A DNA stretch of 64,000 bases from Croceicoccus sp. Ery15 (GCF_020985305.1 NZ_CP087588.1:1488001-1552000), one strand, 5' to 3'; positions 7,449 to 17,460 are shown, counted from the first letter of the stretch. The notes: a model not told the origin generated them from the letters alone. Numbers and translations are program-made.

Positions 7449-8939
7449 GTGGAACTTTACCTGAAGGTTCGTCTTGCCTGCGCGGGCGGCATGAGCGCCC
7501 GGGCGGCAGCGAAGCATTTCAACATATCGCGCGACACGGTCCGCAAGATGCTGTCGTATTCCGAGCCGCCCGGTTACCGTCGCAGCGCCCCGGTGCGGCG
7601 ACCGAAGCTGGAAGCGTTCATACCGATCATCGACGGCTGGCTGGATGGGGACCGGTCGGTCCCGCGCAAGCAGCGCCATACGGCGAAGCGTGTGTTCGAT
7701 CGCCTTCGCGAAGAGCATGGCTTCACCGGAGGCTACACGATCATCAAGGATTACATCCGGGATCGGGATCAGCGCAGCCGGGAGATGTTCGTGCCGCTGG
7801 CACACGCACCCGGCCATGGGCAGGCAGATTTTGGAGAAGCTCTGGTCGAGATCGGCGGGGTGGAGCAGAAGGCGCACTTCTTCGTGCTCGATCTGCCGCA
7901 CAGCGACGCCTGCTACGTACGCGCCTATCCGGCTGCCGTTGCCGAGGCCTGGATGGACGGCCATGTCCACGCCTTTGCGTTCTTCGGCGCGGTGCCGCTG
8001 TCGATCGTCTACGACAACGACCGCTGCCTGGTCTCGAAGATCCTGCCTGACGGGACGCGGCTGCGCGCGAGGCTGTTCAGCGCCTTCCTGTCGCACTACC
8101 TGATCCGTGATCGTTACGGCCGCCCCGGCAAGGGTAACGATAAGGGCGGCGTTGAAGGCCTTGTCGGCTATTGCCGGCGCAACTTCATGGTGCCGATCCC
8201 CCGGTTCCCGACATGGGAGGCGTTCAACCTGTGGCTCGAGGAGCAATGCCGCAAACGGCAGAACGACCGGCTGCGGGGCGAGAGTGAGACGATTGGCGAG
8301 AGGCTGCGGCGCGATCTGGCGGCGATGCAGGAACTGCCGGCTTCCCCCTTCGAGGCCTGTGACCAGACCAGCGGCCAGGTCTCATCGCAGGCGCTGGTGC
8401 GTTACCGGACCAACGATTACTCGGTGCCGGTGCGCTTCGGCCACCAGGAGGTGTGGATCAGGGGCTATGTCGACGAGGTGGTGATCGGTTGCCGGGGCGA
8501 GATCATTGCCCGCCATGTGCGCAGCTACGAGCGCGAGGATGTGATCTTCGATCCGATCCATTACCTTCCCCTGATCGAACAGAAGATCAATGCCCTCGAT
8601 CAGGCCGCACCATTGCAGGGCTGGGACCTGCCCGAGGTATTTACAACGCTGCGCCGGCTGATGGAGACGCGCATGGGCAAGCATGGCCGGCGCGAATATG
8701 TGCAGGTACTGCGCCTGCTGGAGAGCTTCGCTCTGGCCGATCTGCATGGCGCGGTGAAGCAGGCCCTTGATATGGGCGCGATCGGCTTCGATGCGGTGAA
8801 GCATCTCCTGTTATGCCGGGTGGAGCGCCGCCCGCCCCGACTGGACATGGCGATCTATCCCTACCTGCCCAGGGCCAGAGTGGAGACAACATCGGCGCGC
8901 TCGTACATGCGGCTGTTGACCGGCGGAGCAGCGGCATGA
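7449..8939 (+). CDS. istA: IS21 transposase IstA
   Basis: This 496-residue DDE transposase has an N-terminal helix-turn-helix (MSARAAAKHFNISRDTVRKM, residues about 15-34). The RNase H-like core carries Asp127 (GQADFGE), Asp189 (VYDND) and Glu236 (KGGVEGLVG). A beta-barrel-like domain follows near 330-380. All three catalytic residues are present and the frame is intact. It starts with a GTG at 7449 preceded by weak purine-rich sequence. Together with IstB it would form the strand-transfer complex at the IS ends. Confidence 0.93.
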   Translation: MELYLKVRLACAGGMSARAAAKHFNISRDTVRKMLSYSEPPGYRRSAPVRRPKLEAFIPIIDGWLDGDRSVPRKQRHTAKRVFDRLREEHGFTGGYTIIKDYIRDRDQRSREMFVPLAHAPGHGQADFGEALVEIGGVEQKAHFFVLDLPHSDACYVRAYPAAVAEAWMDGHVHAFAFFGAVPLSIVYDNDRCLVSKILPDGTRLRARLFSAFLSHYLIRDRYGRPGKGNDKGGVEGLVGYCRRNFMVPIPRFPTWEAFNLWLEEQCRKRQNDRLRGESETIGERLRRDLAAMQELPASPFEACDQTSGQVSSQALVRYRTNDYSVPVRFGHQEVWIRGYVDEVVIGCRGEIIARHVRSYEREDVIFDPIHYLPLIEQKINALDQAAPLQGWDLPEVFTTLRRLMETRMGKHGRREYVQVLRLLESFALADLHGAVKQALDMGAIGFDAVKHLLLCRVERRPPRLDMAIYPYLPRARVETTSARSYMRLLTGGAAA

Positions 8940-9703
8940 GCAGCCAAGCTCCCGAACTGCTGCTCGCCAGCCACCTCAAGACGCTCAAGCTGCCAACCTT
9001 CCTGCGCGAGCATGACAAGCTGGCCCGGCAATGCGCAGCAGAGGGCGTAGATCATGTCCGCTACCTTGCTCGGCTTGTCGAACTGGAACTGATCGACCGG
9101 GAACGCCGGATGGTCGAGCGCCGGATCAAGGCCGCGCGGTTCCCGGCCGCCAAGAGCCTCGACAGCTTCGACTTTGCCGCCATTCCGAAGCTCAACAAGA
9201 TGCAGGTGCTCGAACTGGCGCGTTGTGACTGGATTACCCGTCGCGAGAACGTCATCGCCCTTGGCCCGTCGGGGACCGGCAAGACCCATGTCGCGATCGG
9301 TCTTGGCCTGGCGGCCTGCCAGAAGGGCCTGACGGTCGGGTTCATCACTGCTTCCGCGCTGGTCAGCGAGATGATGGAGGCACGCGACGAACGCCGCCTA
9401 CTGCGCTTACACAAGCAGATGACCGGCTATAAGCTTCTCATCATCGATGAGCTGGGGTTCGTGCCCCTCTCCAAAACCGGCGCGGAACTGCTGTTCGAGC
9501 TGATCTCACAGCGCTACGAACGCGGCTCGACGCTGATCACCAGCAACCTGCCGTTCGACGAATGGACCGAGACGTTCGGTTCCGAGCGCCTGACAGGCGC
9601 GCTCCTCGACCGGCTCACCCACCACGTCAGCATCCTCGAGATGAACGGCGAGAGCTATCGCCTGGCCCAGAGCCAGGCACGCAAAGCACGTCCCAACCCC
9701 TGA
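8936..9703 (+). CDS. istB: IS21 helper ATPase IstB
   Basis: This is a 255-residue AAA+ ATPase of the DnaC/IstB kind. Walker A is GPSGTGKTH (residues 110-118) and Walker B is LLIIDELG (about 167-174). It has the N-terminal helical IstB domain and the conserved SNLPFDEWTETFG stretch. The ATG overlaps the istA stop by 4 bp (ATGA), so I took this start rather than earlier in-frame codons inside istA. IstB controls target choice and oligomerises on DNA in the known IS21 mechanism. Confidence 0.93.
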   Translation: MSSQAPELLLASHLKTLKLPTFLREHDKLARQCAAEGVDHVRYLARLVELELIDRERRMVERRIKAARFPAAKSLDSFDFAAIPKLNKMQVLELARCDWITRRENVIALGPSGTGKTHVAIGLGLAACQKGLTVGFITASALVSEMMEARDERRLLRLHKQMTGYKLLIIDELGFVPLSKTGAELLFELISQRYERGSTLITSNLPFDEWTETFGSERLTGALLDRLTHHVSILEMNGESYRLAQSQARKARPNP

Positions 9704-9714
9704 CAGAAACGGCA

Positions 9715-9775
9715 ATCCGGGTGTTGGCGACCCCCGCTCGGGCTACGCCCTCCCGGCGCTCGCCAACACCCGGAT
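9715..9775. repeat. 16-bp perfect inverted repeat at the end of istB
   Basis: The arms 9715-9730 and 9760-9775 are exact complements (ATCCGGGTGTTGGCGA and its partner), separated by a 29-nt loop that is itself GC-rich. It lies just after the istB stop, inside the IS, and probably acts as a terminator or insulating hairpin. Confidence 0.7.
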
Positions 9776-9812
9776 CAAGTGGCCTGGTTTTGCTCCGCCC
9801 AATGGACGACTT

Positions 9813-10742
9813 TTACGCCGCCGTTGACACCGGGAAGAGAAACTCGCCAGGCGCTGCTGCTATCATGGATTTTGCGATGTGCGTTGCCTGCTGCGAGAGG
9901 GGTACCAAATGCTCTCGTCCCATCTTCATTCGCTCGGCTGGTATCCTCCAGACAGGTGTTTTTCCGCCAAGGTCTTCAAACTCGGATTTGACGGCGAAAC
10001 GCAGTTCCTTGGTTCGAACCCAAGTCAGGAGCGCAAAGAGAACTGCGTCACGGGTGATCGCGGACCGTCGTTCGCCCTCTTCCTGGTAGGCATGCAGCTT
10101 CTCGATGAATGCGGGCAACTCGCTGAGCGGCAGCCGGCTCATATGCTTCACTCTTGGTCGCGGCTTTAGAGCCCCGCGCAAATGCGTCGTCGGATCGTTC
10201 GAGGTCAGACCACACGCGATTGCGAACTGGAAGACTTGCCCCACCCCTTGTTTCGCACGCCGACTGATATCGAGCGCGCCTCTTGCTTCGATCTTGCGGA
10301 TCATTGCCAGGACGTCGGGTGCCGTGATTTCATTCACGAGTTTCTCGCCGATGACTGGAAAGACGTCCCTTTCCATGCGCGACCAGACGCGTTCGGCGTG
10401 CGCGGCATTCAACGCGCTCTTTCGATTTTCATGCCAGCGCTTTGCGACCTCGAAGACGGTGGCTCCTTCCTGCGAGATCACTTCTCCCTTGGATTTCATT
10501 GGATCCTTGCCCTCGGCTAGCAACGCCTTTGCGGCTGTGCGCTTGTCGCGCGCGGCAGCTATCCCGAGATCTGGGTAAGCGCCGAACGAGAGCAACTTCT
10601 CCTTGCCCGCGAAGCGGTACTTCATCCGCCATAACTTTGACCCGTTCGGCTGTACGAACAGGAATAAGCCCTCCCCGTCGGCCATCTTGTAGGCGCGCTC
10701 GCGTGGCTTGGAATTTCGGGCCTGAATCTCCGTGAGAGGCAT
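9813..10742 (-). pseudogene. P4-type integrase, C-terminus lost at the IS21 junction
   Basis: The protein begins MPLTEIQARNSKPRERAYKM, the classic Arm-binding (DUF4102) start of P4-like island integrases, and continues with a core-binding domain (about 95-190). The first catalytic residue, Arg243 (LLTWVRTKEL), is present. The frame then runs into the IS end and stops after PGEFLFPVSTAA. The HxxR box, the second His and the nucleophilic Tyr are absent, so it cannot recombine. The remaining third is not found on the other side of the IS. A start 58 codons upstream is possible but lacks similarity. Confidence 0.85.
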
Positions 10743-10920
10743 TGGGGGTATCGCTCCTTTCCGATACTCCGCGAAAATACCCCCAAAATACCCCCACACC
10801 AAATCTGGCTGCATGTGGAAGACCATGGGCGCATGCGGACGCGAATCACCCGCAACCCTCTGCTTTTCTTTCAATTTTTGGAAAAATGCGGAAGCTAGTG
10901 GAAGCTTCCGGATCAAGGAA

Positions 10921-10997
10921 TGGTAGCGGAGGAGGGACTTGAACCCCCGACACGCGGATTATGATTCCGCTGCTCTAACCGGCTGAGCTACTCCGCC
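10921..10997 (-). tRNA. tRNA-Met (CAU anticodon), likely island attachment site
   Basis: A full cloverleaf of 77 nt including an encoded CCA. The acceptor stem is GGCGGAG/CTCCGCT. The anticodon stem GCGGA/TCCGC holds the loop ATCATAA with anticodon CAT, and the T arm contains GGTTCAAGTCC. The sequence fits alphaproteobacterial elongator tRNA-Met; a tRNA-Ile with lysidine-modified CAU is the alternative. Its 3' end faces the broken P4-type integrase 180 bp away, the usual arrangement when the tRNA 3' end is the att site. Confidence 0.9.
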
Positions 10998-11118
10998 CCA
11001 TGGGCTTTGCGCCGGTGCCTGAAATGGCACGTTGCGCGTCCGGCAGGCGCGCCTCTTAGGGGCAGTGTGCGTGGCGGTCAATATGGGAGTTTGCGGGTTT
11101 TTCGCGATCGGCCGATTT

Positions 11119-11637
11119 TCATCCCCCCGCCCTTCCCCGCAACGGCCAGCGCCCTGCCGCTTCCCACGGCCCGCCACGATAAAAATGAGCCTGCAACGCA
11201 GGTATGACGAACGAGCGCGGGGTGAAGTCGGGCTGCAGACTAGCCTGCAAGGCTCGGGCTTCTTGCGGGCTGACCTTGTTCTGGATGGTGATGTGAAAAC
11301 GCGGGCGATGGTCGTCTTGCGCCGTCAGGCAACCGGCGAAACGGTCGGCAATAATATCGCGCAGGTCCATCAGTGGCTCGCTCTCGACCGCCAGCGCCGT
11401 TCCGCGTCCCAATGACACGATACGTGCCAAACGGGCCGGCAATGGCGTATATTCAGCCGCCAGATCGGCCAGAAGTGTGCGCAATTCGCGCTCCAATGAC
11501 GGCGGTATGGCGTGAAACATGGTCAAATGCGCCGACAGAATGTTTCGGGCTGGCGGAAAATGAGCGCGCCGCAGCGTATCGGCCATGCCGAATATGTCGG
11601 GCGGCAGGGCGGCGGTGACGATGATGGGATCGGCCAT
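11119..11637 (-). CDS. 2'-5' RNA ligase / cyclic phosphodiesterase family protein
   Basis: This is a 172-residue member of the 2H phosphoesterase superfamily. The two signature motifs are HLTM (His37) and HITI (His115), spaced as in LigT/ThpR-like proteins. Such enzymes hydrolyse 2',3'-cyclic phosphates in RNA or join 2'-5' ends in vitro; the natural substrate is unknown. It is the first core gene right of the tRNA-Met. The Pro/Arg-rich last ~20 residues are not conserved in the fold. Confidence 0.75.
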   Translation of the reverse strand: MADPIIVTAALPPDIFGMADTLRRAHFPPARNILSAHLTMFHAIPPSLERELRTLLADLAAEYTPLPARLARIVSLGRGTALAVESEPLMDLRDIIADRFAGCLTAQDDHRPRFHITIQNKVSPQEARALQASLQPDFTPRSFVIPALQAHFYRGGPWEAAGRWPLRGRAGG

Positions 11638-11942
11638 GCCCTGTCTGATGCCAGCCCGTGCGAAAAGGGGAAACAGATCTTGAACGGAGCAAGCGGCGAC
11701 TGGAGGGGGGAGTGTTGCCGCCTGCCCCGTTCAAACGGTCTCTTGCGGACCGCATTCGTGTTGATACGAGCAGGTGACGGCAGACTGCTTGGGGGCGTTC
11801 TGCATTTCTGCGGGGCAAATTTGCCGTCACCTGCTATGACCCAAGAACGCACGGGGGCTGCCGCCCGTTCCGCATCTGCGAAACGACCTGTCGCCTCTCG
11901 CGCACGGCTGGTGCCCGTTCGGGCGATATTGAGGTGGAAACG

Positions 11943-12353
11943 ATGCGCACATTCTGGATCGTCAGCGGGCTGCTGTTCGTATGGGCCCTGATCGGGGACA
12001 TGGCCTATCTGGCGCAGGTAACCGCCGATCTGGACGAGCTGGCGAAGACCGATCCGATATCGGCCAGCGCGTTCCGCACGATGCCCGAGTGGGTGTGGAC
12101 GGCCTATGCTGTGGCAGTCTGGGTCGGCACGTTGGGCGCCATCGCGCTTTTGCTGCGGCGCAAATGGGCGGTGCCACTCTATGCCGTTTCGCTGATCGCG
12201 GTGATCCTGCAATTCGGCTGGACCTTTCTGGCGACCCAGCTGATCGAGGCGAAGGGCGCCGATGTGCTGATCTTTCCCGCGGTGATCATCGCGGTGGGCG
12301 CATTCTCGCTCTGGTGGGCGATGAAGCATGCGAAATCGGGCGTGTTGAAGTAA
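11943..12353 (+). CDS. small integral membrane protein
   Basis: About 136 residues with four likely membrane helices: near 2-20 (FWIVSGLLFVWALIGDMAYL), 50-70 (WVWTAYAVAVWVGTLGAIAL), 74-98 and 105-125. GAGGTGGA lies before the ATG at 11943, which I prefer over a GTG three codons upstream. I do not recognise a named family; similar four-helix proteins of unknown role are common in this order. It converges with mltG, with only 3 bp between the stops. Confidence 0.65.
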   Translation: MRTFWIVSGLLFVWALIGDMAYLAQVTADLDELAKTDPISASAFRTMPEWVWTAYAVAVWVGTLGAIALLLRRKWAVPLYAVSLIAVILQFGWTFLATQLIEAKGADVLIFPAVIIAVGAFSLWWAMKHAKSGVLK

Positions 12354-12356
12354 CGC

Positions 12357-13331
12357 CTATTCGATCTCGCCCCGCTGGCGGCGCAGTTTGCGCCACGCGG
12401 CGACATTGTCGTTATGGCCATCCAGCGTATCGCTGAAGGCATGCCCGCCCGACCCGTCGGCGACCATATAGATCGCATCGGTCTTGGCGGGATGCAGCAC
12501 GGCAAGAATCGATTCCCTGCCGGGATTGGTAATCGGCCCCACCGGCAGTCCCGCCATGGAATAGGTGTTATAGCCGTTCACCGCGTCGATCTCGCTGCGG
12601 CGGATACGGCGGCCCAGCGGCTTGCCCTTAGTAATGGGATAGATGATCGTGGGGTCCGCCTGTAACCGCATGCCTTTGCGCAGGCGATTGGTGTAGAGTC
12701 CCGCGACCATGCGCCGCTCTTCGGGAACGCCGGTTTCCTTTTCGACGATCGCGGCCAACGACAGCGCCTGTTCGGGCGTTGTGACAGGCAAATCCTTGTC
12801 GCGCCTGGGCCATTCGGCGGCGATGAAATCGCTCATCGCCTTTTGCATGCGGGCCACCACATCGGCGCGCGCCTCGCCGCGTTCGAAATCATAACTGTCG
12901 GGCAGGACCGAACCCTCGGCAGGCACCGGCACTTGCCCTGTCAGCAAGGGTTCCGCCATCAGCCGTTCGTGCACCATGATAGAGGGTAGCCCCTCTGGCA
13001 CGGTGACAAAGCGGCGGATCACCTCGCCATGCTGCAAGATGTCGAGGATGGTCGCAGGGCTTGCACCCTTGGGGATAGCGAATTCGCCTGCCTTGACCGG
13101 ATCGCCGCTGGCCAGAACCTTGGCTCGCAACAGGAAACCGTCAGCGGAAGCGATCAACCCCTCCTCTCCCAGCTTGTCCGCCGTCGACGTAAGCGTAGCG
13201 CCCGATGGAACAACGAAGCTGGTCGCCTTTTCCGGCCCGGCTCCGCCATACCAACCGGCCATGAACCAGCCGCCCGCGCCCAGCATCGCAAGAATGGCGA
13301 TGGCAACAAGGACAGCGCAGCCCCGTTTCAT
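12357..13331 (-). CDS. mltG: endolytic murein transglycosylase
   Basis: This 324-residue YceG/MltG protein has one N-terminal membrane anchor (residues about 5-27), a LysM-like part (about 35-105) and the catalytic YceG domain. The active-site glutamate lies in AAIVEKETG (Glu197), followed by NRLRKGMRLQADPTIIY and the SMAGLPVGPI motif. It cuts nascent glycan strands in the periplasm and sets their length. It starts 3 bp after the fabF stop, so the two are co-transcribed, an arrangement common in alphaproteobacteria (acpP-fabF-mltG). Confidence 0.95.
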   Translation of the reverse strand: MKRGCAVLVAIAILAMLGAGGWFMAGWYGGAGPEKATSFVVPSGATLTSTADKLGEEGLIASADGFLLRAKVLASGDPVKAGEFAIPKGASPATILDILQHGEVIRRFVTVPEGLPSIMVHERLMAEPLLTGQVPVPAEGSVLPDSYDFERGEARADVVARMQKAMSDFIAAEWPRRDKDLPVTTPEQALSLAAIVEKETGVPEERRMVAGLYTNRLRKGMRLQADPTIIYPITKGKPLGRRIRRSEIDAVNGYNTYSMAGLPVGPITNPGRESILAVLHPAKTDAIYMVADGSGGHAFSDTLDGHNDNVAAWRKLRRQRGEIE

Positions 13332-13334
13332 GGA

Positions 13335-14597
13335 TCAGTCGTCCACGGCCTTCATGACCAGCGAGGCATTGGTGCCGCCAAAGCCGAACGAATTGTTCAG
13401 CACCGCCTTCACCTCGCGCTTTCTCGCCTTGTGCGGGACAAGATCGACACCCTCGGTCCCTTCATCGGGGTCGTCGAGGTTCAGCGTCGGCGGAACGATG
13501 CCGTCGCGCATCGCAAGGATGCAGAAAATCGCTTCCACCGCGCCCGCGCCGCCCAGCAAATGACCGATGGCCGATTTGGTCGAGCTCATCGACGCACCGC
13601 CCAGATCGTCGCCCAGCACGCGCTTTACCGCAGCCAGTTCGATCGTGTCGGCCATGGTGGAGGTGCCGTGCGCATTGACGTAATCGATGTCACCCGCTTC
13701 CATGCCAGCCTTGCGCAGGGCCATGCGCATCGCGTTTTCGGCGCCCTTCCCTTCGGGATGGGGCGCGGTCACGTGATAGGCATCGCCCGACAGGCCATAG
13801 CCGACCACCTCGGCATAGATCTTCGCGCCGCGCGCCTTGGCATGCTCGTATTCTTCCAGAACGACGACGCCTGCGCCTTCGCCCATGACGAAACCGTCGC
13901 GGTTCTTGTCATAGGGGCGGCTCGCCTGTTCGGGACGGTCGTTATAGGAACAGTTCAGCGCCTTGGCCTGCGCAAAGCCCGCCACGCCTAGAGGATTGAT
14001 GGTGCTTTCCGCACCGCCTGCCAGCATGACGTCGGCATCGCCGTCCTTGATCATGCGCGCGGCATCGCCGATCGAATGCGCGCCGGTCGAACAGGCGGTC
14101 ACGACCGCATGGTTGGGTCCCATCAGCCCGTATTTGATCGATACCTGGCCCGAAATCAGATTGATCAGGCGCCCGTGCACGAAATGCGGAGATACGCGGC
14201 CCGGCCCTTTTTCGGCCAGCACCAGCGATTCGCTTTCGATACCCGGCAGCCCGCCGATGCCCGACCCGATCGAGCAGCCTGCGCGCAGCTTCAGATCGTC
14301 GTCCATGTCGGTAAGCCCGGCGTCTTCCAACGCCTGCCCTGCAGCATCGATGCCATAGACGATGAAGGGATCGACCTGACGGCGGATCTTGAAATCGACG
14401 CGCTTGTCGGGGTCGAAACCATATTCGTGATCGGCAGGCTTTACCTCGCACGCGATAAGGCATTTCTGCCCTTCGGTGTCGAACCGCGTGATCGGACCCG
14501 CGCCCGACTTGCCCGCGATAAGATTAGCCCAACTCGTCTCTACATCACCGCCCAGCGGGGTGACGAGACCAAGTCCGGTAACAACGACACGGCGCAT
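13335..14597 (-). CDS. fabF: beta-ketoacyl-ACP synthase II
   Basis: 420 residues from the start MRRVVVTGLGLVTPLGG; an in-frame codon 13 residues upstream is rejected because the conserved first strand begins here. The catalytic triad is Cys169 (VTACSTGAHS), His309 (VNAHGTST) and His345 (AIGHLLGGAG). It elongates acyl-ACP by condensation with malonyl-ACP in fatty-acid synthesis. It lies between acpP (178 bp upstream) and mltG. Confidence 0.97.
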   Translation of the reverse strand: MRRVVVTGLGLVTPLGGDVETSWANLIAGKSGAGPITRFDTEGQKCLIACEVKPADHEYGFDPDKRVDFKIRRQVDPFIVYGIDAAGQALEDAGLTDMDDDLKLRAGCSIGSGIGGLPGIESESLVLAEKGPGRVSPHFVHGRLINLISGQVSIKYGLMGPNHAVVTACSTGAHSIGDAARMIKDGDADVMLAGGAESTINPLGVAGFAQAKALNCSYNDRPEQASRPYDKNRDGFVMGEGAGVVVLEEYEHAKARGAKIYAEVVGYGLSGDAYHVTAPHPEGKGAENAMRMALRKAGMEAGDIDYVNAHGTSTMADTIELAAVKRVLGDDLGGASMSSTKSAIGHLLGGAGAVEAIFCILAMRDGIVPPTLNLDDPDEGTEGVDLVPHKARKREVKAVLNNSFGFGGTNASLVMKAVDD

Positions 14598-14775
14598 CCA
14601 GGATTCTCCGTTATTCCATGGCGCGGGCCTGTGCACCCGCTGTATTGTCTGGCCCGTTCTATTATCTTGCCAGCATCAAACGCAACAGGCCCAGCCCAGC
14701 GGGCCGAGCCTGTCGGTCAAGGCCCGAACCGCTAGCGCGGCGGGCAGAGCAAAAATTGCTTCAGACCCTGCGGCC

Positions 14776-15012
14776 TCAGCCCTTGTGCTCTTCGATATAT
14801 TTCACCGCGTCGCCGACGGTGGTGATCTTTTCGGCCGCATCGTCGGGGATTTCCACGCCGAATTCTTCTTCGAACGCCATGACGAGCTCGACGATGTCGA
14901 GGCTGTCCGCGCCCAGGTCGTCGATGAAGCTTGCGTCCATCGTCACCTTGTCGGCTTCAACGCCCAGATGTTCGACGACGATCTTCTTTACGCGTTCCTC
15001 GGTGTCGCTCAT
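14776..15012 (-). CDS. acpP: acyl carrier protein
   Basis: A 78-residue acidic protein with the phosphopantetheine attachment site [10 protein letters not shown] (Ser37). The four-helix layout and length are standard. It carries the growing acyl chain for FabF and FabZ. A GC-rich 178-bp gap lies before fabF, which could hold a partial terminator or a second promoter. Confidence 0.97.
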   Translation of the reverse strand: MSDTEERVKKIVVEHLGVEADKVTMDASFIDDLGADSLDIVELVMAFEEEFGVEIPDDAAEKITTVGDAVKYIEEHKG

Positions 15013-15220
15013 GAATAAACCTCTTGGTACTGTGCGCCCCTGCCCCGAGCGTACGCGGCAGGAACGGTTTAAATCTCAGGCGTGGCCCTAGTCGGCCAAA
15101 ACGCCTCTGGCAAGAGCGCCTGTCAAGCACTGAACAATTAGTGCGGGAACGCAGGGCGGGTTCGATGCCACCCTGCGCGGACAATCCTGTCCCGTTTGGC
15201 CCCGCCGCCGCGGTCCCCGA

Positions 15221-17008
15221 TTACTCGCTGGCAGGCTTGGGCGGTTCGACGGTGCGGATCGACAGCTCGCGCAATTGCTTGGCGCTCACCACGCTGGGCG
15301 CGCCCATCATCAGGTCCTGCGCACGCTGGTTCATCGGGAAGGCAATGACTTCGCGAATGTTCGGTTCGTCCGCCAGCAGCATGACGATGCGGTCGATGCC
15401 CGGCGCAGAACCGCCATGCGGCGGCGCGCCATATTTGAACGCATTGATCATGCCCGAGAAATTGGCGTCCACGTCTTCACGCGAATAGCCCGCGATCTCG
15501 AACGCCTTGTACATGATGTCGGGACGGTGGTTCCGGATCGCGCCCGAAGACAGCTCGTAACCGTTGCAGACGATGTCGTACTGCCAGGCCAGAATGTCGA
15601 GCGGGTCCTTGGTCTCCAGCGCCTCCATTTCGCCCTGCGGCATGGAGAACGGGTTGTGGCTGAAATCGACCTTCTTCGCGTCCTCGTCATATTCGAACAT
15701 CGGGAAATCGACGATCCAGCAGAACTTGAAGCAGCCCTGTTCGATCAGACCCAGTTCCTCTGCCGTGCGCGTGCGCGCGACACCCGCCAGCTTGGCCGCG
15801 TCCTTTTCCTTACCCGCAGCGAAGAACAGACCGTCGTCCGGGCCAAGGCCCAGCTCGTTATACAGTTCTTCCATGCGCTCAGGCCCATGGTTCTTGGCGA
15901 TCGGGCCACCGAACTCGCCGCCCTTGCGGGTGACATAGCCAAGGCCTGCGAACCCTTCCTGACGGGCCCAGTTGTTCATGTCGTCAAAGAACTTGCGGCT
16001 CTTGTCCGCGGTGTTCGGCGCGGGGATAACGCGCACCTTGCCGCCCGAACCGACGATCTTTTCGAACAGGCCGAAACCCGACTGGGTGAAATGATGCGTC
16101 ACATCCGAAATGATCAGCGGGTTGCGCAGATCGGGCTTGTCGCTGCCGTATTTCAGCAGCGCCTCGGCATAGGGGATGCGCGGGAAGCTGCCCGCGGGCG
16201 TCACCGTCTTGCCGCCCGAAAATTCCTCGAACACGCCTGCCAGCACCGGTTCCAGCGTCTGGAACACGTCTTCCTGCGTGACATAGCTCATCTCGAAATC
16301 GAGCTGATAGAATTCGGGGCTGCGATCGGCGCGCAAATCCTCGTCGCGAAAGCAGGGCGCGATCTGGAAATAGCGGTCGAAACCCGCCACCATCAACAGC
16401 TGCTTGAACATCTGCGGCGCTTGCGGAAGCGCATAGAAACGGCCCGGATGCATGCGCGCCGGCACCAGATAGTCGCGCGCGCCTTCGGGGCTGGATGCGC
16501 CGAGGATCGGGGTCTGGAACTCGGTAAAACCGGCGTCGATCATGCGGCGGCGGATGCTGGAAATGACTTGCGAACGCAGGACGATGTTCGAATGCACCTT
16601 GTCGCGGCGCAGGTCGAGGAAACGGTTCTTCAACCGTATTTCCTCGGGGTATTCCTGCTCGCCCGCGACCGGCATCGGCAATTCCTCGGCCTTGCTCTGC
16701 ACGGTGATGCCGCGGGCATAGACCTCGATCTCGCCGGTCGACAGATTGGGATTCACCGTTCCTGCCGAGCGGGCCTTGACCTCGCCGTCGATGGTCACGA
16801 CCGATTCCACGCGCAATCCGTCAAGCACGGCCAGCGCGGGACTGTCTTCGTCCGCGACAATCTGGGTGATGCCGTAATGGTCGCGCAGATCCACGAACAG
16901 CACGCCTCCATGGTCGCGCTTGCGATGAATCCAGCCCGACAGGCGGATCGTCTCGCCGACATTGGCGGCCGTCAAAGCGCCGCAGGTGTGGGTCCGATAG
17001 GCATGCAT
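15221..17008 (-). CDS. aspS: aspartyl-tRNA synthetase
   Basis: 595 residues, the usual bacterial length. An N-terminal OB-fold binds the anticodon ([21 protein letters not shown], about 25-45). Class II motif 2 is at [15 protein letters not shown] near residue 220, and motif 3 is at [12 protein letters not shown] near 540. The bacterial GAD insertion lies between. It charges tRNA-Asp; in many bacteria without AsnRS it also makes Asp-tRNA-Asn for amidation, which cannot be decided here. Upstream, 17009-17460 has no gene. Confidence 0.97.
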   Translation of the reverse strand: MHAYRTHTCGALTAANVGETIRLSGWIHRKRDHGGVLFVDLRDHYGITQIVADEDSPALAVLDGLRVESVVTIDGEVKARSAGTVNPNLSTGEIEVYARGITVQSKAEELPMPVAGEQEYPEEIRLKNRFLDLRRDKVHSNIVLRSQVISSIRRRMIDAGFTEFQTPILGASSPEGARDYLVPARMHPGRFYALPQAPQMFKQLLMVAGFDRYFQIAPCFRDEDLRADRSPEFYQLDFEMSYVTQEDVFQTLEPVLAGVFEEFSGGKTVTPAGSFPRIPYAEALLKYGSDKPDLRNPLIISDVTHHFTQSGFGLFEKIVGSGGKVRVIPAPNTADKSRKFFDDMNNWARQEGFAGLGYVTRKGGEFGGPIAKNHGPERMEELYNELGLGPDDGLFFAAGKEKDAAKLAGVARTRTAEELGLIEQGCFKFCWIVDFPMFEYDEDAKKVDFSHNPFSMPQGEMEALETKDPLDILAWQYDIVCNGYELSSGAIRNHRPDIMYKAFEIAGYSREDVDANFSGMINAFKYGAPPHGGSAPGIDRIVMLLADEPNIREVIAFPMNQRAQDLMMGAPSVVSAKQLRELSIRTVEPPKPASE

Positions 17009-17460
17009 GGAGATTGTTCGCTTCTCGTCTGTGATCTGATGAACGGGCCCCTTGCATGGGCCCGCAATGCTGTGATGCGCCGCGCACTAGGAGAAACCGG
17101 CCCGCTTTTCCAGTGGGCATTGCCGTGCATCTGCCGATGCCATTCGCAATACAGTGGATTTCACGTGCGTTCGCATCTTTCCACCCATGGTTACCCGATC
17201 TTAACCGCAGCCATGCCAAAACCAGTGCTCGGGCTGCCTGCCGCATGTCGGGCGGAACCGGCGCAAGGGGCGGTTCGAAGGCTTGGCGCGGATATTCAAG
17301 CGTTTCCTTCCGCCTCTTGATCGCGCGCCCCCTGCGGCACTGCGGATCAAAACTGTCGGAACCTTTGGCGCGTTAAGCATGCCGGCCAAGCCATTCTTAA
17401 CCAAAGGCAGTTTATGACAGGTCCGATGCACAGTCATAAGTGCGCCAGGAGATTATGTTC
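17009..17460. promoter_or_regulatory. divergent intergenic region of about 450 bp
   Basis: No coding signal is visible. It must hold the promoters of aspS (left) and of the hypothetical gene starting at 17461 (right). A short hairpin (CGGGCCC, 7-nt loop, GGGCCCG, about 17043-17063) lies close before aspS. The part from about 17330 is less GC-rich (TTAAGCATGC, CATTCTTAACC) and is the likely promoter for the rightward gene. Confidence 0.4.

Larger units (their letters stand above)
7373..9829 (+). mobile_element. IS21-family insertion sequence
   Basis: The element encodes IstA and IstB in overlapping order. It is bounded by 27-bp imperfect inverted repeats at 7373-7399 and 9803-9829. Both begin TG and share a 20-bp identical inner stretch (GGCGGCGTAAAAG... 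to ...GTCGTCCA). Length is about 2.46 kb, normal for the family. No target-site duplication is visible: the left flank reads GAAGTGC and the right flank CCGGGAAG. The exact outer ends are therefore my best guess. It interrupts two unrelated genes, one on each side. Confidence 0.85.

Noticed and set aside
7373..9829. Target-site duplication of the IS21 element
   Set aside because: The bases next to both proposed ends do not match; hence a deletion is more likely than a clean insertion.
15275..17320. 681-codon plus-strand open frame opposite aspS
   Set aside because: Shadow frame; aspS on the other strand is complete and conserved.
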